Of a stretch of 64,000 bases of DNA, positions 27,624 to 37,133 are shown piece by piece. The stretch is from NCBI RefSeq assembly GCF_007991635.1, contig NZ_BJYS01000002.1:186001-250000 (forward strand). Direction: 5' to 3'. Origin of the DNA: Adhaeribacter aerolatus. GTDB taxonomy: Bacteria; Bacteroidota; Bacteroidia; Cytophagales; Hymenobacteraceae. Under the pieces are notes generated by a model. That model was not told where the DNA came from. It saw nothing but the letters and a program-made list of their open reading frames with translations, and searched no databases. Positions within the stretch are counted from its first letter, which is position 1. Every line of letters begins with the position of its first letter. A program made the translations under genes and the position numbers.

Positions 27624-29276
27624 ATGTTACAAAATATTAATCCGGTTACGACTAACGCCTGGAAAACCCTGGAACAGCACTACGAGGTAATGAAAAGCAA
27701 GCACATGATAGATATGTTTGCTGTTGATCCGGGCCGTTTTTCTAAGTATTCGCTGCAGTTCCGGAATATGCTGGTCGATTATTCAAAGAATATTATAAAC
27801 GATCAAACCCTGGAGGCGTTGCTGGCTTTGGCCGAAGAATCGCAGTTGAAAGATGCCATTGAGCAAATGTTTAACGGCGAAAAAATAAATTTGCGCGAGA
27901 ACCGGGCCGTGCTGCACGTAGCCTTACGGAATTGCTCCAACGATCCGGTTTACGAAGACGGTGAAGACGTAATGCCGGCCGTGAACCAGGTGCTGGACCA
28001 GATGAAAGCTTTCTCCGATAAAATAGGAGCCGGCGAATTATTGGGGTATACGGGCAAACCCATCGAACATATTGTAAATATTGGCATCGGCGGTTCTGAT
28101 TTGGGACCCTACATGGTTACTGAGGCTTTAAAACCTTATCAGCGTGAAAACCTGAAATTATATTTTGTTTCGAACGTGGACGGTACCCACATTGCCGAAA
28201 CCCTGAAAAAGGTAGACCCAGAGACGACCCTTTTCATGATTGCCTCTAAAACCTTTACCACCCAGGAAACCATGACTAACGCCGAAACCGCCAAAAAGTG
28301 GTTTCTGGAACATGCTAAAAACGAAGCCGAAGTAGCGAAACATTTTGTGGCTATTTCTACGAACCTAGCGGCGGTTAAAAAGTTTGGGATTGCCGAAGAA
28401 AACATGTTTGTTTTCTGGGATTGGGTAGGCGGCCGTTATTCGCTTTGGTCCTCCATCGGGCTTTCCATTGCCTGTGCCATTGGTTTCGACCGGTACAAAG
28501 AATTACTGGAAGGTGCCCATGCCATGGATCAGCATTTCCGGATGACGCACTTTGATAAAAATATTCCAGTGCTGCTGGCTTTAATTGGTATCTGGTACGT
28601 AAATTTTTTTGGCGCGCACACCGAAGCCATTTTGCCTTACGACCAGTATATGCACCGTTTCCCGGCTTATTTCCAGCAGGGCAACATGGAAAGCAACGGT
28701 AAATATATTGATCGTGCCGGCAACCAGGTTACCTACAGTACGGGTCCGGTAATCTGGGGTGAGCCCGGTACCAACGGTCAGCACGCTTTTTACCAGCTTA
28801 TCCATCAGGGTACGCAATTAATTCCCTGCGATTTTCTGGCACCCGCCATCAGCCAAAATCCTATCGGCGATCATCACGCCAAACTACTTTCTAACTTTTT
28901 CGCGCAAACAGAAGCTTTAATGAATGGCAAAACCTTGCAGGATGTAATTGCAGAGTTAAAGGACGACGGGTTAACGGATGAGGAAATTCAGGAATTAGCT
29001 CCCTTTAAAGTATTTACCGGTAACCGGCCTACCAATTCTATTCTGTTCAAAAAACTCGACCCTTTTACGCTTGGCAGCTTAATTGCCATGTACGAGCACA
29101 AAATATTTGTGCAGGGCGTTATCTGGAATATTTTCAGCTTCGACCAATGGGGCGTAGAGCTCGGCAAACAACTGGCCAAGAAAGTATTACCCGAGTTAAT
29201 TAACGAAGACGAAATCCAGGCGCACGATTCTTCTACCAACGGCCTTATTAATGCGTATAAGGAGATGCGAAAATAA
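27624..29276 (+). CDS. pgi: Glucose-6-phosphate isomerase
   Basis: 550 residues, full length for the bacterial/eukaryotic-type enzyme that interconverts glucose 6-phosphate and fructose 6-phosphate in the cytoplasm. Motifs are [16 protein letters not shown] near 155, [14 protein letters not shown] near 183, [14 protein letters not shown] near 209 and [27 protein letters not shown] near 381, which holds the catalytic Glu and His; Lys near the C-terminus sits in [23 protein letters not shown]. The gene stands alone, divergent from yraN, with no repeat or mobile element nearby. Confidence 0.97.
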   Translation: MLQNINPVTTNAWKTLEQHYEVMKSKHMIDMFAVDPGRFSKYSLQFRNMLVDYSKNIINDQTLEALLALAEESQLKDAIEQMFNGEKINLRENRAVLHVALRNCSNDPVYEDGEDVMPAVNQVLDQMKAFSDKIGAGELLGYTGKPIEHIVNIGIGGSDLGPYMVTEALKPYQRENLKLYFVSNVDGTHIAETLKKVDPETTLFMIASKTFTTQETMTNAETAKKWFLEHAKNEAEVAKHFVAISTNLAAVKKFGIAEENMFVFWDWVGGRYSLWSSIGLSIACAIGFDRYKELLEGAHAMDQHFRMTHFDKNIPVLLALIGIWYVNFFGAHTEAILPYDQYMHRFPAYFQQGNMESNGKYIDRAGNQVTYSTGPVIWGEPGTNGQHAFYQLIHQGTQLIPCDFLAPAISQNPIGDHHAKLLSNFFAQTEALMNGKTLQDVIAELKDDGLTDEEIQELAPFKVFTGNRPTNSILFKKLDPFTLGSLIAMYEHKIFVQGVIWNIFSFDQWGVELGKQLAKKVLPELINEDEIQAHDSSTNGLINAYKEMRK

Positions 29277-29422
29277 TTTGAATTAATTAACCAGGTTAGC
29301 TGCCGTAAATTGCCCTTATTCTTTTGTTGAAGCTGCTGTAAATGCAAGCGAAACTATCCGGGATAGAGCATAATTATTATACGGCCGCCAACCTGGTACT
29401 TTTTACCGCTATCTTATTATAA

Positions 29423-30163
29423 GTGAATAACAGATTAAATAAAGAAATTACCTTTATCCAGTTAAACCAGGTAGATTACCAGCAAGCCTGGGATTATCAG
29501 GAAAGGTTATTTTCCGGCATTATAGATATTAAAATAGCCAACCGGAAATTACCACTCACCGAACAAAAGCTAACCCCTAATTATTTGCTATTTTGCCAGC
29601 ATCCGCATGTATTTACCCTGGGTAAAAGCGGTTCGGAAGAACATTTGCTGCTTAACCCTACAGCTCTGGCGGAGAAAGAAGCTACATTCTATAAAATAAA
29701 CCGCGGCGGCGATATTACTTATCACGGGCCGGGTCAGGTGGTAGGTTATCCTATTCTGGACCTCGATAACTTTTTTACCGATATTCATAAGTACTTGCGC
29801 TACCTGGAAGAAGCCGTAATTTTAACCTTAGCGGAGTACGGCATTGTTTCCGGAAGAATTGAGGGTTTAACGGGTGTTTGGCTGGATTACGAAAAACAGG
29901 AAAATCCCCGGAAAATTTGTGCCCTAGGCGTAAAGTGCAGCCGGTGGGTAACCATGCACGGCTTTGCCCTGAACGTAAACACCAATTTAGATTATTTTAA
30001 TTATATCGTGCCCTGCGGTATTCCGGATAAAGCCGTTACTTCTATGGAAAAAGAACTGGGGCAGCCGGTTGCATTACCCGAAGTTGAACAAAAGCTGCTG
30101 AAACACCTGGCACAACTTTTTGAGGCAGCTATTAAGGTAGGAGCAAATGAAAAAGGATATTGA
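29423..30163 (+). CDS. lipB: Octanoyltransferase
   Basis: 246 residues from a GTG start; no in-frame ATG precedes the conserved core. LipB moves the octanoyl group from acyl carrier protein to lipoyl domains, the first step of lipoate synthesis. The family signature GGDITYHGPGQVVGYPILDL is at about 93-112. The catalytic Lys is in CALGVKCSRWVTMHGFALNV and the catalytic Cys in VPCGIPDKAVTSM. The gene overlaps the following small gene by 17 bases, so the two are probably translated from one message. Confidence 0.95.
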   Translation: MNNRLNKEITFIQLNQVDYQQAWDYQERLFSGIIDIKIANRKLPLTEQKLTPNYLLFCQHPHVFTLGKSGSEEHLLLNPTALAEKEATFYKINRGGDITYHGPGQVVGYPILDLDNFFTDIHKYLRYLEEAVILTLAEYGIVSGRIEGLTGVWLDYEKQENPRKICALGVKCSRWVTMHGFALNVNTNLDYFNYIVPCGIPDKAVTSMEKELGQPVALPEVEQKLLKHLAQLFEAAIKVGANEKGY

Positions 30164-30551
30164 TTTTGAACCCGTAGAAGGGGTATCTATTGCCATCGCC
30201 ACTTCCAAAGATGAATTTGGGCAACCCATCTGGAATGTATACCTGCTAAACAACAACAACGATTATCTGGATAATGTGCTGGTAACTTCCAAAGGATACG
30301 GAACTTTCCAGGATGAGGAAATTAAAACGTCGGTGCTACGGCACATGTTTGAACAAATTGAGCCAAAAAGCTTTGTAAAAATTGAACCTATCGACCCCGG
30401 TATCTTTCATATCTATAATGAGTATTGGATTAGCTATTACATTGGCCGGAAAATTTACGACAAGAAATTTATTTTTGTGCCGGATTCCATCGTAGAAAGC
30501 AACCTGATTGATATTGGTATGCTAAATATGCGCGGTGTTTTGCACAATTAA
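30147..30551 (+). CDS. Conserved Bacteroidota hypothetical protein next to lipB
   Basis: 134 residues, starting inside the end of lipB. There is no signal peptide or membrane segment, so it is probably cytoplasmic. The sequence is acidic and mixed alpha/beta (WNVYLLNNNNDYLDNVLVTSKGYG, then RHMFEQIEPKSFVKIEPIDPGIFHIYNEYWISYYIG). Homologues of this size with this pattern are common in Cytophagales, sometimes carrying misleading tRNA-synthetase labels, but I know of no assigned function. The overlap with lipB suggests translational coupling. Confidence 0.75.
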   Translation: MKKDIDFEPVEGVSIAIATSKDEFGQPIWNVYLLNNNNDYLDNVLVTSKGYGTFQDEEIKTSVLRHMFEQIEPKSFVKIEPIDPGIFHIYNEYWISYYIGRKIYDKKFIFVPDSIVESNLIDIGMLNMRGVLHN

Positions 30552-30781
30552 AAGACGGTGCATTCTTATTTTGTAAATTTTAGAAGAAGTAAACATATAA
30601 TAATTATTATTTTAAGATTTTGTTTTAAATTGGACTTTTAAAAGGAGGCCCCGGCTTAAGCAAAGACAAAATATTATATAACGTCAGGGTTTTAAGTTTA
30701 TTTTAATTTTTTGGCATATTTTTTTCTTGACGTAAAGTATTCTTAAACCACAGTAGGTAAAATACTTTTGTAATAATATTT

Positions 30782-31813
30782 ATGATTCAACTGGTACTTT
30801 CTTTTTGCTGGTCTTTTCTGGTGGCCTTGTTTGCGGTTCCTTCTATTATATACGTAGCTCATTTAAAAAATATTTTGGATCAGCCCAACATGCGGACCGT
30901 GCACGAGTCCTTAACACCTCGCTTAGGGGGGCTGGCGGTGTTCGCCGGGTTTATGTCGGCGCTTACTATTTTTGGTGATTTAGATAACGGCGTACAGCAG
31001 CTCTTAGCCGGCTGCATTATTTTGTTTTTTATTGGTTTAAAAGACGACTTGGTAACCATCTCGGCCTTCAAGAAATTTATTGTGCAGTTACTGGCTTCGG
31101 GCGTGGTAATGGTTATCGCGGATATCCGGATTACCAGCTTTCAGGGAATATTTGGTATAGATGAACTCCCGGTGGGTGTGAGTTATGCCTTTTCGTTTTT
31201 AGTAATTGTAGGCATTACCAATGCCATAAACTTAATAGACGGGCTCGATGGTTTGGCCGGTACCATGGTGCTGATTATTGCTTCTACGTTTGGCTGGTTC
31301 TTCTATCAATATGGCGGTCCGCTTTTCCAGAATTTTGCTTTTGTCTCGGTTTGCCTGTTGGGTGGTATTATGGGTTTTCTGCGGTATAACTTTCATAAAG
31401 CCACTATTTTTATGGGCGATACCGGTTCGCTGGTGTGCGGGTTTATTATTTCTATTCTCACCATCCAGTTTATCGAAATGCGGGCAGTACCTTCTTCGCC
31501 TTCAGTGGCTTTAGGTATTTTGTTTGTGCCCTTGTTCGATACCCTGCGCGTTTCTTTAATTCGCATCTCTAAAGGTATATCTCCTTTTTCGCCGGATAAA
31601 AATCACATTCACCACTGCATACTGGGTATGGGTTTCCGGCAAATAAGTACAGTGGTTATCCTGGCTTTAATTAATATATTTGTAATATTATTTGTAATTA
31701 CTTTTGCCGACCTAGGCAATCAGTACATAATTACGGGGCTGTTGGTTTTCTCGGTTATTTTAAGCTTAATTTTAGGTGTTTACAGATTTAGAAGAACACA
31801 AAGCGTTACTTAA
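30782..31813 (+). CDS. WecA/MraY-family undecaprenyl-phosphate sugar-1-P transferase
   Basis: 343 residues with about ten membrane segments. Conserved cytoplasmic motifs of the family are RLGGLAVFAG near 47, the Asp pair in FFIGLKDDLV (near 85), NAINLIDGLDGLAG near 146, FMGDTGSLVCG near 209 and the His-rich DKNHIHHCILGMG near 273, which is typical of WecA-type rather than MraY-type enzymes. It would transfer a HexNAc-1-phosphate from UDP-sugar to undecaprenyl phosphate to start polysaccharide synthesis. No other glycan genes adjoin it. A -7-like TACTTTTG lies only 11 bases before the ATG. Confidence 0.9.
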   Translation: MIQLVLSFCWSFLVALFAVPSIIYVAHLKNILDQPNMRTVHESLTPRLGGLAVFAGFMSALTIFGDLDNGVQQLLAGCIILFFIGLKDDLVTISAFKKFIVQLLASGVVMVIADIRITSFQGIFGIDELPVGVSYAFSFLVIVGITNAINLIDGLDGLAGTMVLIIASTFGWFFYQYGGPLFQNFAFVSVCLLGGIMGFLRYNFHKATIFMGDTGSLVCGFIISILTIQFIEMRAVPSSPSVALGILFVPLFDTLRVSLIRISKGISPFSPDKNHIHHCILGMGFRQISTVVILALINIFVILFVITFADLGNQYIITGLLVFSVILSLILGVYRFRRTQSVT

Positions 31814-32993
31814 GATAAAACCGGCACTTGGGCTGGGTGGTTTATTTATTCTTTTAATTTTCTCCTTAAATACCTTTGGGCAGGCTAAACTACCGCCGGT
31901 TAAGTTTAGCTATACTAACCAGCTTAATTCCGACTGGCTGATTTACCAGCCCCAAACCAGTGAGTTTTCTTTATATATTCCGGAATATCACGGGCGGGTA
32001 GGGGCGCTTTACCAATGGGTAAATATCCGGCCAGATAAACCTTTTCGCATAAATTTTACCGCCAAAAAAGATTTGTGTATTTTCCTGAACAATAAACTTA
32101 TCTTCTCGGCCGATTCGGCGGCTACCTACGGTTTAGATTTATCGCAGGCCGTAAAAGCTTATAAAGTAGGTAATAAGCCAACCAACCGTTACCTGCTCTG
32201 CCTTTGGCACCCCACCGAGCAGCCTAACTTAAACTCTTTCCGGAACGAAGCGGATATTAAACTGCCAACAGTAGCGGGGCAGCAAAAAAAATCCATCGTT
32301 AACAAATACCGGGGTAGCCTTAACTACAATGCCTTTATTATATTTTTATTATTAATCGGGCTGGTTTACGGTTGGCTGCGCACCACTTACACTTCCGATT
32401 TTAGAAGTTTATTTAGCTTAAGTAATTTTCTTCGCCACTCGGCACTGGAAGAAGGATTTCTAGCCAAACCCATTAGCAGTTGGTCGAGTGTAATTTTTGT
32501 GATTGCTTTTGCGCTATCATTTGCCTTGCTTATTGTGGCCATTCACACCAATATTCAGAATATTGTAATATTCAACCGGTTGTTTTCTGTGTCTGAAGCT
32601 GATATTACCTCTAAAATTCTATTTTATACCATTCTTATATTTTCATTTATCTTATTCAAATATTTATTTCTTAGTTTAATCGGCTATATTTTTGATTTAA
32701 CAGCCTTGGTTTCCCTGCAATACCGCGAGTTTATTCGTACTTTGTTATTCCTGGGTATGTTCTTACCCTTAATTATGGTGCTTTATCTGGCCTTTAATAC
32801 CACCATGCCCCAAACCGTTTTGTTAATTTCTACCCTGGCTGTATCGGGTATTCTGATTATAACCGTTTTAAGAATATTCTATACTTTAAATAAAAAAGTC
32901 TCTCTAAAAAATCTCCATTTATTTTCGTACATTTGCGCCACGGAAATAATACCTTTAATCATTTTACTAAAACTTATAGTATTTAATTACTAA
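31776..32993 (+). CDS. DUF4271 membrane protein
   Basis: 405 residues from a GTG that overlaps the preceding gene by 38 bases; the true start may be slightly later, near the signal-like LLKIKPALGLGGLFILLIFS. An N-terminal extracytoplasmic part (about 35-185) is followed by a membrane domain with about six or seven helices from residue 190 on, matching DUF4271. In Bacteroidota this family is repeatedly found directly before hemD, as here (54 bases). Its function is unknown. The overlap upstream and tight spacing downstream suggest one operon with the WecA-like gene and hemD. Confidence 0.82.
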   Translation: MFTDLEEHKALLKIKPALGLGGLFILLIFSLNTFGQAKLPPVKFSYTNQLNSDWLIYQPQTSEFSLYIPEYHGRVGALYQWVNIRPDKPFRINFTAKKDLCIFLNNKLIFSADSAATYGLDLSQAVKAYKVGNKPTNRYLLCLWHPTEQPNLNSFRNEADIKLPTVAGQQKKSIVNKYRGSLNYNAFIIFLLLIGLVYGWLRTTYTSDFRSLFSLSNFLRHSALEEGFLAKPISSWSSVIFVIAFALSFALLIVAIHTNIQNIVIFNRLFSVSEADITSKILFYTILIFSFILFKYLFLSLIGYIFDLTALVSLQYREFIRTLLFLGMFLPLIMVLYLAFNTTMPQTVLLISTLAVSGILIITVLRIFYTLNKKVSLKNLHLFSYICATEIIPLIILLKLIVFNY

Positions 32994-33047
32994 AACGATA
33001 GCTTAATAAAAGTTAAGTGCGGTTTTAGTTTGATACCCAAGTAGAAT

Positions 33048-33824
33048 ATGGCTGCGAATCCAGATCGGCATAACAGAAAAATAACCAGTATCCTGGTTAC
33101 TCAACCTAAACCAACCAACGATAATTCTCCTTATTTAGCCATTGCCGAGAAGTATGGTATTAAGGTTGATTTCCGGGAGTTTATTCAGGTTGATCCAGTG
33201 CCTTATAAAGAATTCCGGAAAGATAAAATAAATATTCTCGATCATACCGCCATTATCTTTACCAGCCGGAATGCTGTAGATCATTTTTTCCGTATTTGCC
33301 AGGAAAGTAAGATCGAAATGCCGGCCGAGATGAAGTATTTCTGTATCTCGGAACAAACTGCCCATTATCTGCAAAAATACATTGTGCTACGCAAGCGCAA
33401 GCTATTTACCGGCGAAAGAACAGCTACCGATCTATTTGATGTAATTAAAAAACACAAAAACGAGAAATTCCTTTTTCCGTGCTCTAATATCCGTAAAAAC
33501 GATATTCCGGATTTTATGCGGAGCAATAACCTGCATTTTACCGAAGCCGTTATTTATAAAACTGTAGCAGCCGATTTGTCAGATTTGGCTGAAGTAAAAT
33601 ACGACTGCCTGGCCTTTTTCAGCCCATCTGGTATTCATTCCTTGTTTATGAACTTCCCGGACTTTGTGCAGGAAAATACCCGTATTGCGGCATTTGGTCC
33701 CACTACTGCGCAGGCGGTAATAGATGCCGGATTAGAACTGGATATTGTTGCCCCCATGCCCAACGCCCCTTCTATGACTGGTGCTATAGAGATGTACATT
33801 AAAAAACATTTCCCGAATAAATAG
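33048..33824 (+). CDS. hemD: Uroporphyrinogen-III synthase
   Basis: 258 residues. HemD closes hydroxymethylbilane to uroporphyrinogen III in the cytoplasm. The sequence shows the weakly conserved two-lobed pattern: ILVTQPKPTNDNSPYLAIAEKYG at the start, HTAIIFTSRNAVDHFF near residue 67, FPCSNIRKNDIPDFM near 144, VIYKTV near 166, and CLAFFSPSGIHSLF with RIAAFGPTTAQAVIDAGL in the second lobe. Its place after DUF4271 is the common Bacteroidota arrangement. A perfect hairpin lies 79 bases after the stop. Confidence 0.9.
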   Translation: MAANPDRHNRKITSILVTQPKPTNDNSPYLAIAEKYGIKVDFREFIQVDPVPYKEFRKDKINILDHTAIIFTSRNAVDHFFRICQESKIEMPAEMKYFCISEQTAHYLQKYIVLRKRKLFTGERTATDLFDVIKKHKNEKFLFPCSNIRKNDIPDFMRSNNLHFTEAVIYKTVAADLSDLAEVKYDCLAFFSPSGIHSLFMNFPDFVQENTRIAAFGPTTAQAVIDAGLELDIVAPMPNAPSMTGAIEMYIKKHFPNK

Positions 33825-33902
33825 TATCATACTTAGTTTTTTTTCGTACCGTTGCTAAGTAAAGGATATTACGCTGGTGTGTGTAGATAAGAGAATCCGG
33901 TT

Positions 33903-33930
33903 ACCTTTCTAATATAATTATTAGAAAGGT
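33903..33930. repeat. Perfect 12-bp inverted repeat between hemD and porP
   Basis: ACCTTTCTAATA at 33903-33914 pairs exactly with 33919-33930 around a 4-base loop. No T-tract follows, so it is not a classic terminator. It may be an operator or an RNA end structure upstream of the type IX secretion genes. Confidence 0.5.
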
Positions 33931-33994
33931 ATACCAATGGAAGCGTTTGTATCGTTACCCAAAAGAATCTTATTTATATACATTTAGGTAGTAA

Positions 33995-34960
33995 ATGAAG
34001 AAAACTTTTTACGCACTTTTTTTTATTTTATTATTTACGGGCACCGCCTCGCTGGCGCAGCAGTTACCACAATTTAGCCATTATGGCTTTAACGGTATGT
34101 ATCTGAGCCCTGGTTATGCCGGTATAACCGGCCAAACAGAATTAAACGGGTTGTTTCGGTACCAATGGGCTGGCTACCAGGGTAGTTTTGATGCTGGCGG
34201 TGCACCCCGGACCGGGTTGTTTAGTATTTCGATGCCGGTATATGCCCTAAGAGGTGGCGTTGGTGCGTATGTGGTGCAAGATCAATTGGGCGCTACCAAA
34301 ATAACAAATGCGGCCTTGTCTTATTCGCAGCACATTAAAATTGGGGCGGGTAAATTGGGTATTGGGGTGCAAGGAATTATGATGCGGATACGCAAAGGCG
34401 AATACCGGGCAAATGACCCCGGAGACCCCAGTGTACCCGAAAATAGTGCAGACCGGAAATTTGATGCCGGCGCCGGGATTTGGTATCATTCAGAAAAATT
34501 TTATTTTGGCGCCGGAATAAACAATCTTTTGCGGTCGAAATACGTTTTTGAAGATAGTTTAGGAGTAGAAACGCCTGATGCAGGCAATATTACAGCGGAA
34601 AACCATTTGCATGTTACCGGCGGATACAATTACGAAGTAAATCCGGGGTTGATTCTGACACCAACAGCAATAGTAAAGTATGATTTTAATAAAGTGTCGT
34701 TTGAAGGAGGAATAAGAGGAACCTTAAACCAGAAATTTTGGTTAGGCGTAGGCTATCGGTATCAGGAGGCAATAACAGGTATGGGAGGCGCTTATTTGTT
34801 AAAAGATAATACCCTGCGATTGGGATATGCACTAGATTTAACTAATTTTGGAGTGGAAGCGAAAGCACGTACGTCCCACGAAATTATGCTATCTTATATA
34901 TTCCCCAAACCCGCTAATATTGTAAAACCCCCGGTAAAAACACCACGTTATAGCTTTTAA
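33995..34960 (+). CDS. PorP/SprF-family type IX secretion protein
   Basis: 321 residues with a Sec signal peptide (KKTFYALFFILLFTG, cleavage near SLAQQ). The mature start QLPQFSHYGFNGMYLSPGYAG is the PorP/SprF family hallmark. The rest alternates in a beta-strand pattern consistent with an outer-membrane barrel (GAGIWYHSEKFYFGAGINNLL, KFWLGVGYRYQEAITG, LRLGYALDLT), and the family is known to sit in the outer membrane. PorP proteins anchor substrates or link the PorK/N ring to the outer membrane in type IX secretion and gliding. It precedes gldKLMN in the canonical order. Confidence 0.92.
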   Translation: MKKTFYALFFILLFTGTASLAQQLPQFSHYGFNGMYLSPGYAGITGQTELNGLFRYQWAGYQGSFDAGGAPRTGLFSISMPVYALRGGVGAYVVQDQLGATKITNAALSYSQHIKIGAGKLGIGVQGIMMRIRKGEYRANDPGDPSVPENSADRKFDAGAGIWYHSEKFYFGAGINNLLRSKYVFEDSLGVETPDAGNITAENHLHVTGGYNYEVNPGLILTPTAIVKYDFNKVSFEGGIRGTLNQKFWLGVGYRYQEAITGMGGAYLLKDNTLRLGYALDLTNFGVEAKARTSHEIMLSYIFPKPANIVKPPVKTPRYSF

Positions 34961-35071
34961 TAAATAGGGTAAATACTTGTTTTATGGTATTTTATTTTAG
35001 TAAAAAACTGTAAAATGTTAAATATCATGGGTGTTTCTCTATAGAAGTTAAATTATTCGGAGATTTGTAGT

Positions 35072-35103
35072 ATTGTTTTTAAAATCTAATTGGTATATAT
35101 TTG
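35072..35103 (+). promoter_or_regulatory. -33/-7 promoter upstream of gldK
   Basis: ATTG at 35072-35075, a 20-base spacer and a perfect TATATTTG at 35096-35103. Transcription would start near 35110, about 45 bases before the gldK ATG, driving gldKLMN separately from porP. Confidence 0.6.
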
Positions 35104-35154
35104 CTTGTCTTTAAAAAGTAATAAATCTTTAAAAAAAATATCTTGTAATAGATC

Positions 35155-36180
35155 ATGAATAAGTTTATCAAATTGTTCTCTTTGGCTCTTGCTGCGGGTT
35201 ATTTAAGCAGTTGCGGATTGCTGGGAAGGGGTAATGAAGACACCGGCGATTTGTATGGTACGCTGGACCGTCCGGAGTTTAATCCGCAGGAAGTACCCTT
35301 TGGAATGGTGCCATGCCCGGGAGGTACATTTCATATGGGCCAGACGGACGAAGACGTGGCAGCCTCCATGTCTAACCTGAACAAGCAGGTTACTATTCGT
35401 GGTTTTTACATGGATGAGACCGAAATTACCAACAACGAGTACCGGCAGTTTATGGATGCTATTAAACAAGACTCCATGGATGTGCTGACGCCGGAATATG
35501 TAATGACGGAACTCTATCCGGATACAACTGTCTGGATGCGGGACTTTACTTATTCGATGGGTGACCCGATGATGCAGTATTATTATTCTCACCCGGCTTT
35601 CGACGAGTATCCGGTAGTAGGAGTTGACTGGTTTGCAGCCAAATATTTCTGTGACTGGCGGACTAAATTGAAAACTGCCAGAAACATCGAAAACGAACTG
35701 GCTGCCAGCGTAAACTTCCGGTTGCCTTCCGAAGCCGAATGGGAGTATGCCGCGCGGGGTGGCCGCGACTTAGCTACTTATCCGTGGGGCGGACCATATA
35801 TGCGCAATGCCAAAGGTTGTATGTTAGCTAACTTTAAACCTGGTCGCGGCGATTATTACAGCGATGGCTACAGTTACACCGCACCAGTAGGAAAATATTT
35901 GCCAAACGATTTTGGTTTATATGATATGGCCGGTAACGTATCGGAGTGGTGCGAAGATGCTTACAACGAAGCTGCCATGCCCGTGGTGTGGGATTTGAAC
36001 CCTACCTATTATAATGACGAAGAACCGCGTAAAGTAGTGCGTGGTGGCTCCTGGAAAGATATTGCATATTACCTGGAAACAGGTACCCGTAACTTTGAAT
36101 ATCAGGACTCTGCCCGTTCTTATATTGGATTCCGCTGCGCCATGATTATGTTGGGTGATACTGAAAGCGGTCGCAGATAA
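35155..36180 (+). CDS. gldK: Type IX secretion lipoprotein GldK/PorK
   Basis: 341 residues with a lipoprotein signal (SLALAAGYLSSCG, lipobox LSSC). The mature part is a formylglycine-generating-enzyme-like (SUMF1) fold: MVPCPGGTFHMG near 50, GFYMDETEITNNEYRQFMD near 82, YPVVGVDWFAAKYFCDWR, FRLPSEAEWEYAARGG near 180, and GLYDMAGNVSEWCED and VVRGGSWKD near the end. In this family the fold is structural: GldK forms a periplasmic ring with GldN under the outer membrane. Gene order with gldL, gldM and gldN identifies it as GldK rather than GldJ. It is shorter than Flavobacterium GldK (about 460), lacking some C-terminal sequence. Confidence 0.93.
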   Translation: MNKFIKLFSLALAAGYLSSCGLLGRGNEDTGDLYGTLDRPEFNPQEVPFGMVPCPGGTFHMGQTDEDVAASMSNLNKQVTIRGFYMDETEITNNEYRQFMDAIKQDSMDVLTPEYVMTELYPDTTVWMRDFTYSMGDPMMQYYYSHPAFDEYPVVGVDWFAAKYFCDWRTKLKTARNIENELAASVNFRLPSEAEWEYAARGGRDLATYPWGGPYMRNAKGCMLANFKPGRGDYYSDGYSYTAPVGKYLPNDFGLYDMAGNVSEWCEDAYNEAAMPVVWDLNPTYYNDEEPRKVVRGGSWKDIAYYLETGTRNFEYQDSARSYIGFRCAMIMLGDTESGRR

Positions 36181-36273
36181 AAAAAAAGTAATTTGTATTT
36201 TTTTTATAAATATAAATTTTCTTATTTTTACAGCACTAATAAAAAAACAAAAACCAAAAAACAGTAAAAAACA

Positions 36274-37083
36274 ATGAGTACAGCAAAAGGTGGCAACTTC
36301 TTTTTTGATAAAGTAATGCCAAAAGTTTATGGTATCGGAGCCGCAGTGGTAATTATCGGTGCCCTTTTTAAAATTCTGCACTGGAAAGGTGCAAACGAAA
36401 TGTTAATGGTTGGTCTGGGAACAGAGGCATTAATATTTTTCCTGAGTGCTTTCCAACCAACCGGCCACGATGTAGACTGGACCCGGGTTTATCCGGAATT
36501 GGCCGATGATTATGATGGCCCGAAAAGAAAAGTGCCGCAAATTGCCGCTTCCGGCCCATCGCTTACTGATGATTTAGACAAAATGCTGCGCGATGCTAAT
36601 GTAACGCCCGCTACCATCAACTCATTAGGCCAAGGCCTGAACCGTTTAAGTGAAACTACTGCGCAAATGGCCGATTTAAGCAATGCAACTGTGGCCACCC
36701 AGGAGTATACTACAAAAGTTAAAACAGCCGCCAACTCCTTAGAAAAAATCAACCAGGCTTATTCAACTACGGTAGAAGCGATTTCGGCTATGGCCGGTGC
36801 AACCGCCGATGCCCGCCAGTACCATGAGCAGGTGCAGAATGTAACCAAGAATTTAGGCGCATTAAATGCCGTTTACGAAATGGAATTGCAGGATGCTAAT
36901 AACCACCTGAAATCTATGAACAGATTCTATGGCAGCTTAGCTTTGGCAATGGATAATTTAACCGATGCTACCAAAGATACCGAACAGTTTAAAAATGAAG
37001 TTGGTCGCTTAACGCAGAACTTACATTCTTTAAATACTGTTTACGGTAATATGCTAAACGCCATGCGGGCACCTTCTGCCTAA
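36274..37083 (+). CDS. gldL: Type IX secretion motor protein GldL/PorL
   Basis: 269 residues. Two N-terminal membrane helices (about residues 14-30 and 42-58; KVYGIGAAVVIIGALFKIL, then LMVGLGTEALIFFLSAF) are followed by a long coiled-coil-like cytoplasmic region with repeated NLxxLNxxYxxxLxxM patterns. GldL forms the inner-membrane pentamer around GldM and converts the proton gradient into rotation; the Glu in the second helix (TEAL) is the likely conserved acidic residue. It lies 93 bases after gldK and 50 before gldM. Confidence 0.95.
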   Translation: MSTAKGGNFFFDKVMPKVYGIGAAVVIIGALFKILHWKGANEMLMVGLGTEALIFFLSAFQPTGHDVDWTRVYPELADDYDGPKRKVPQIAASGPSLTDDLDKMLRDANVTPATINSLGQGLNRLSETTAQMADLSNATVATQEYTTKVKTAANSLEKINQAYSTTVEAISAMAGATADARQYHEQVQNVTKNLGALNAVYEMELQDANNHLKSMNRFYGSLALAMDNLTDATKDTEQFKNEVGRLTQNLHSLNTVYGNMLNAMRAPSA

Positions 37084-37133
37084 TTTGCATAGCCTAATAT
37101 AAAACATCAAAAACATAATTTATTAATTAGTAT

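Noticed and set aside
30763-30770. TACTTTTG as promoter of the WecA-like gene
   Set aside because: It is only 11 bases before the ATG and lacks a -33 partner at 19-21 bases; the message would be nearly leaderless. Left as a note only.
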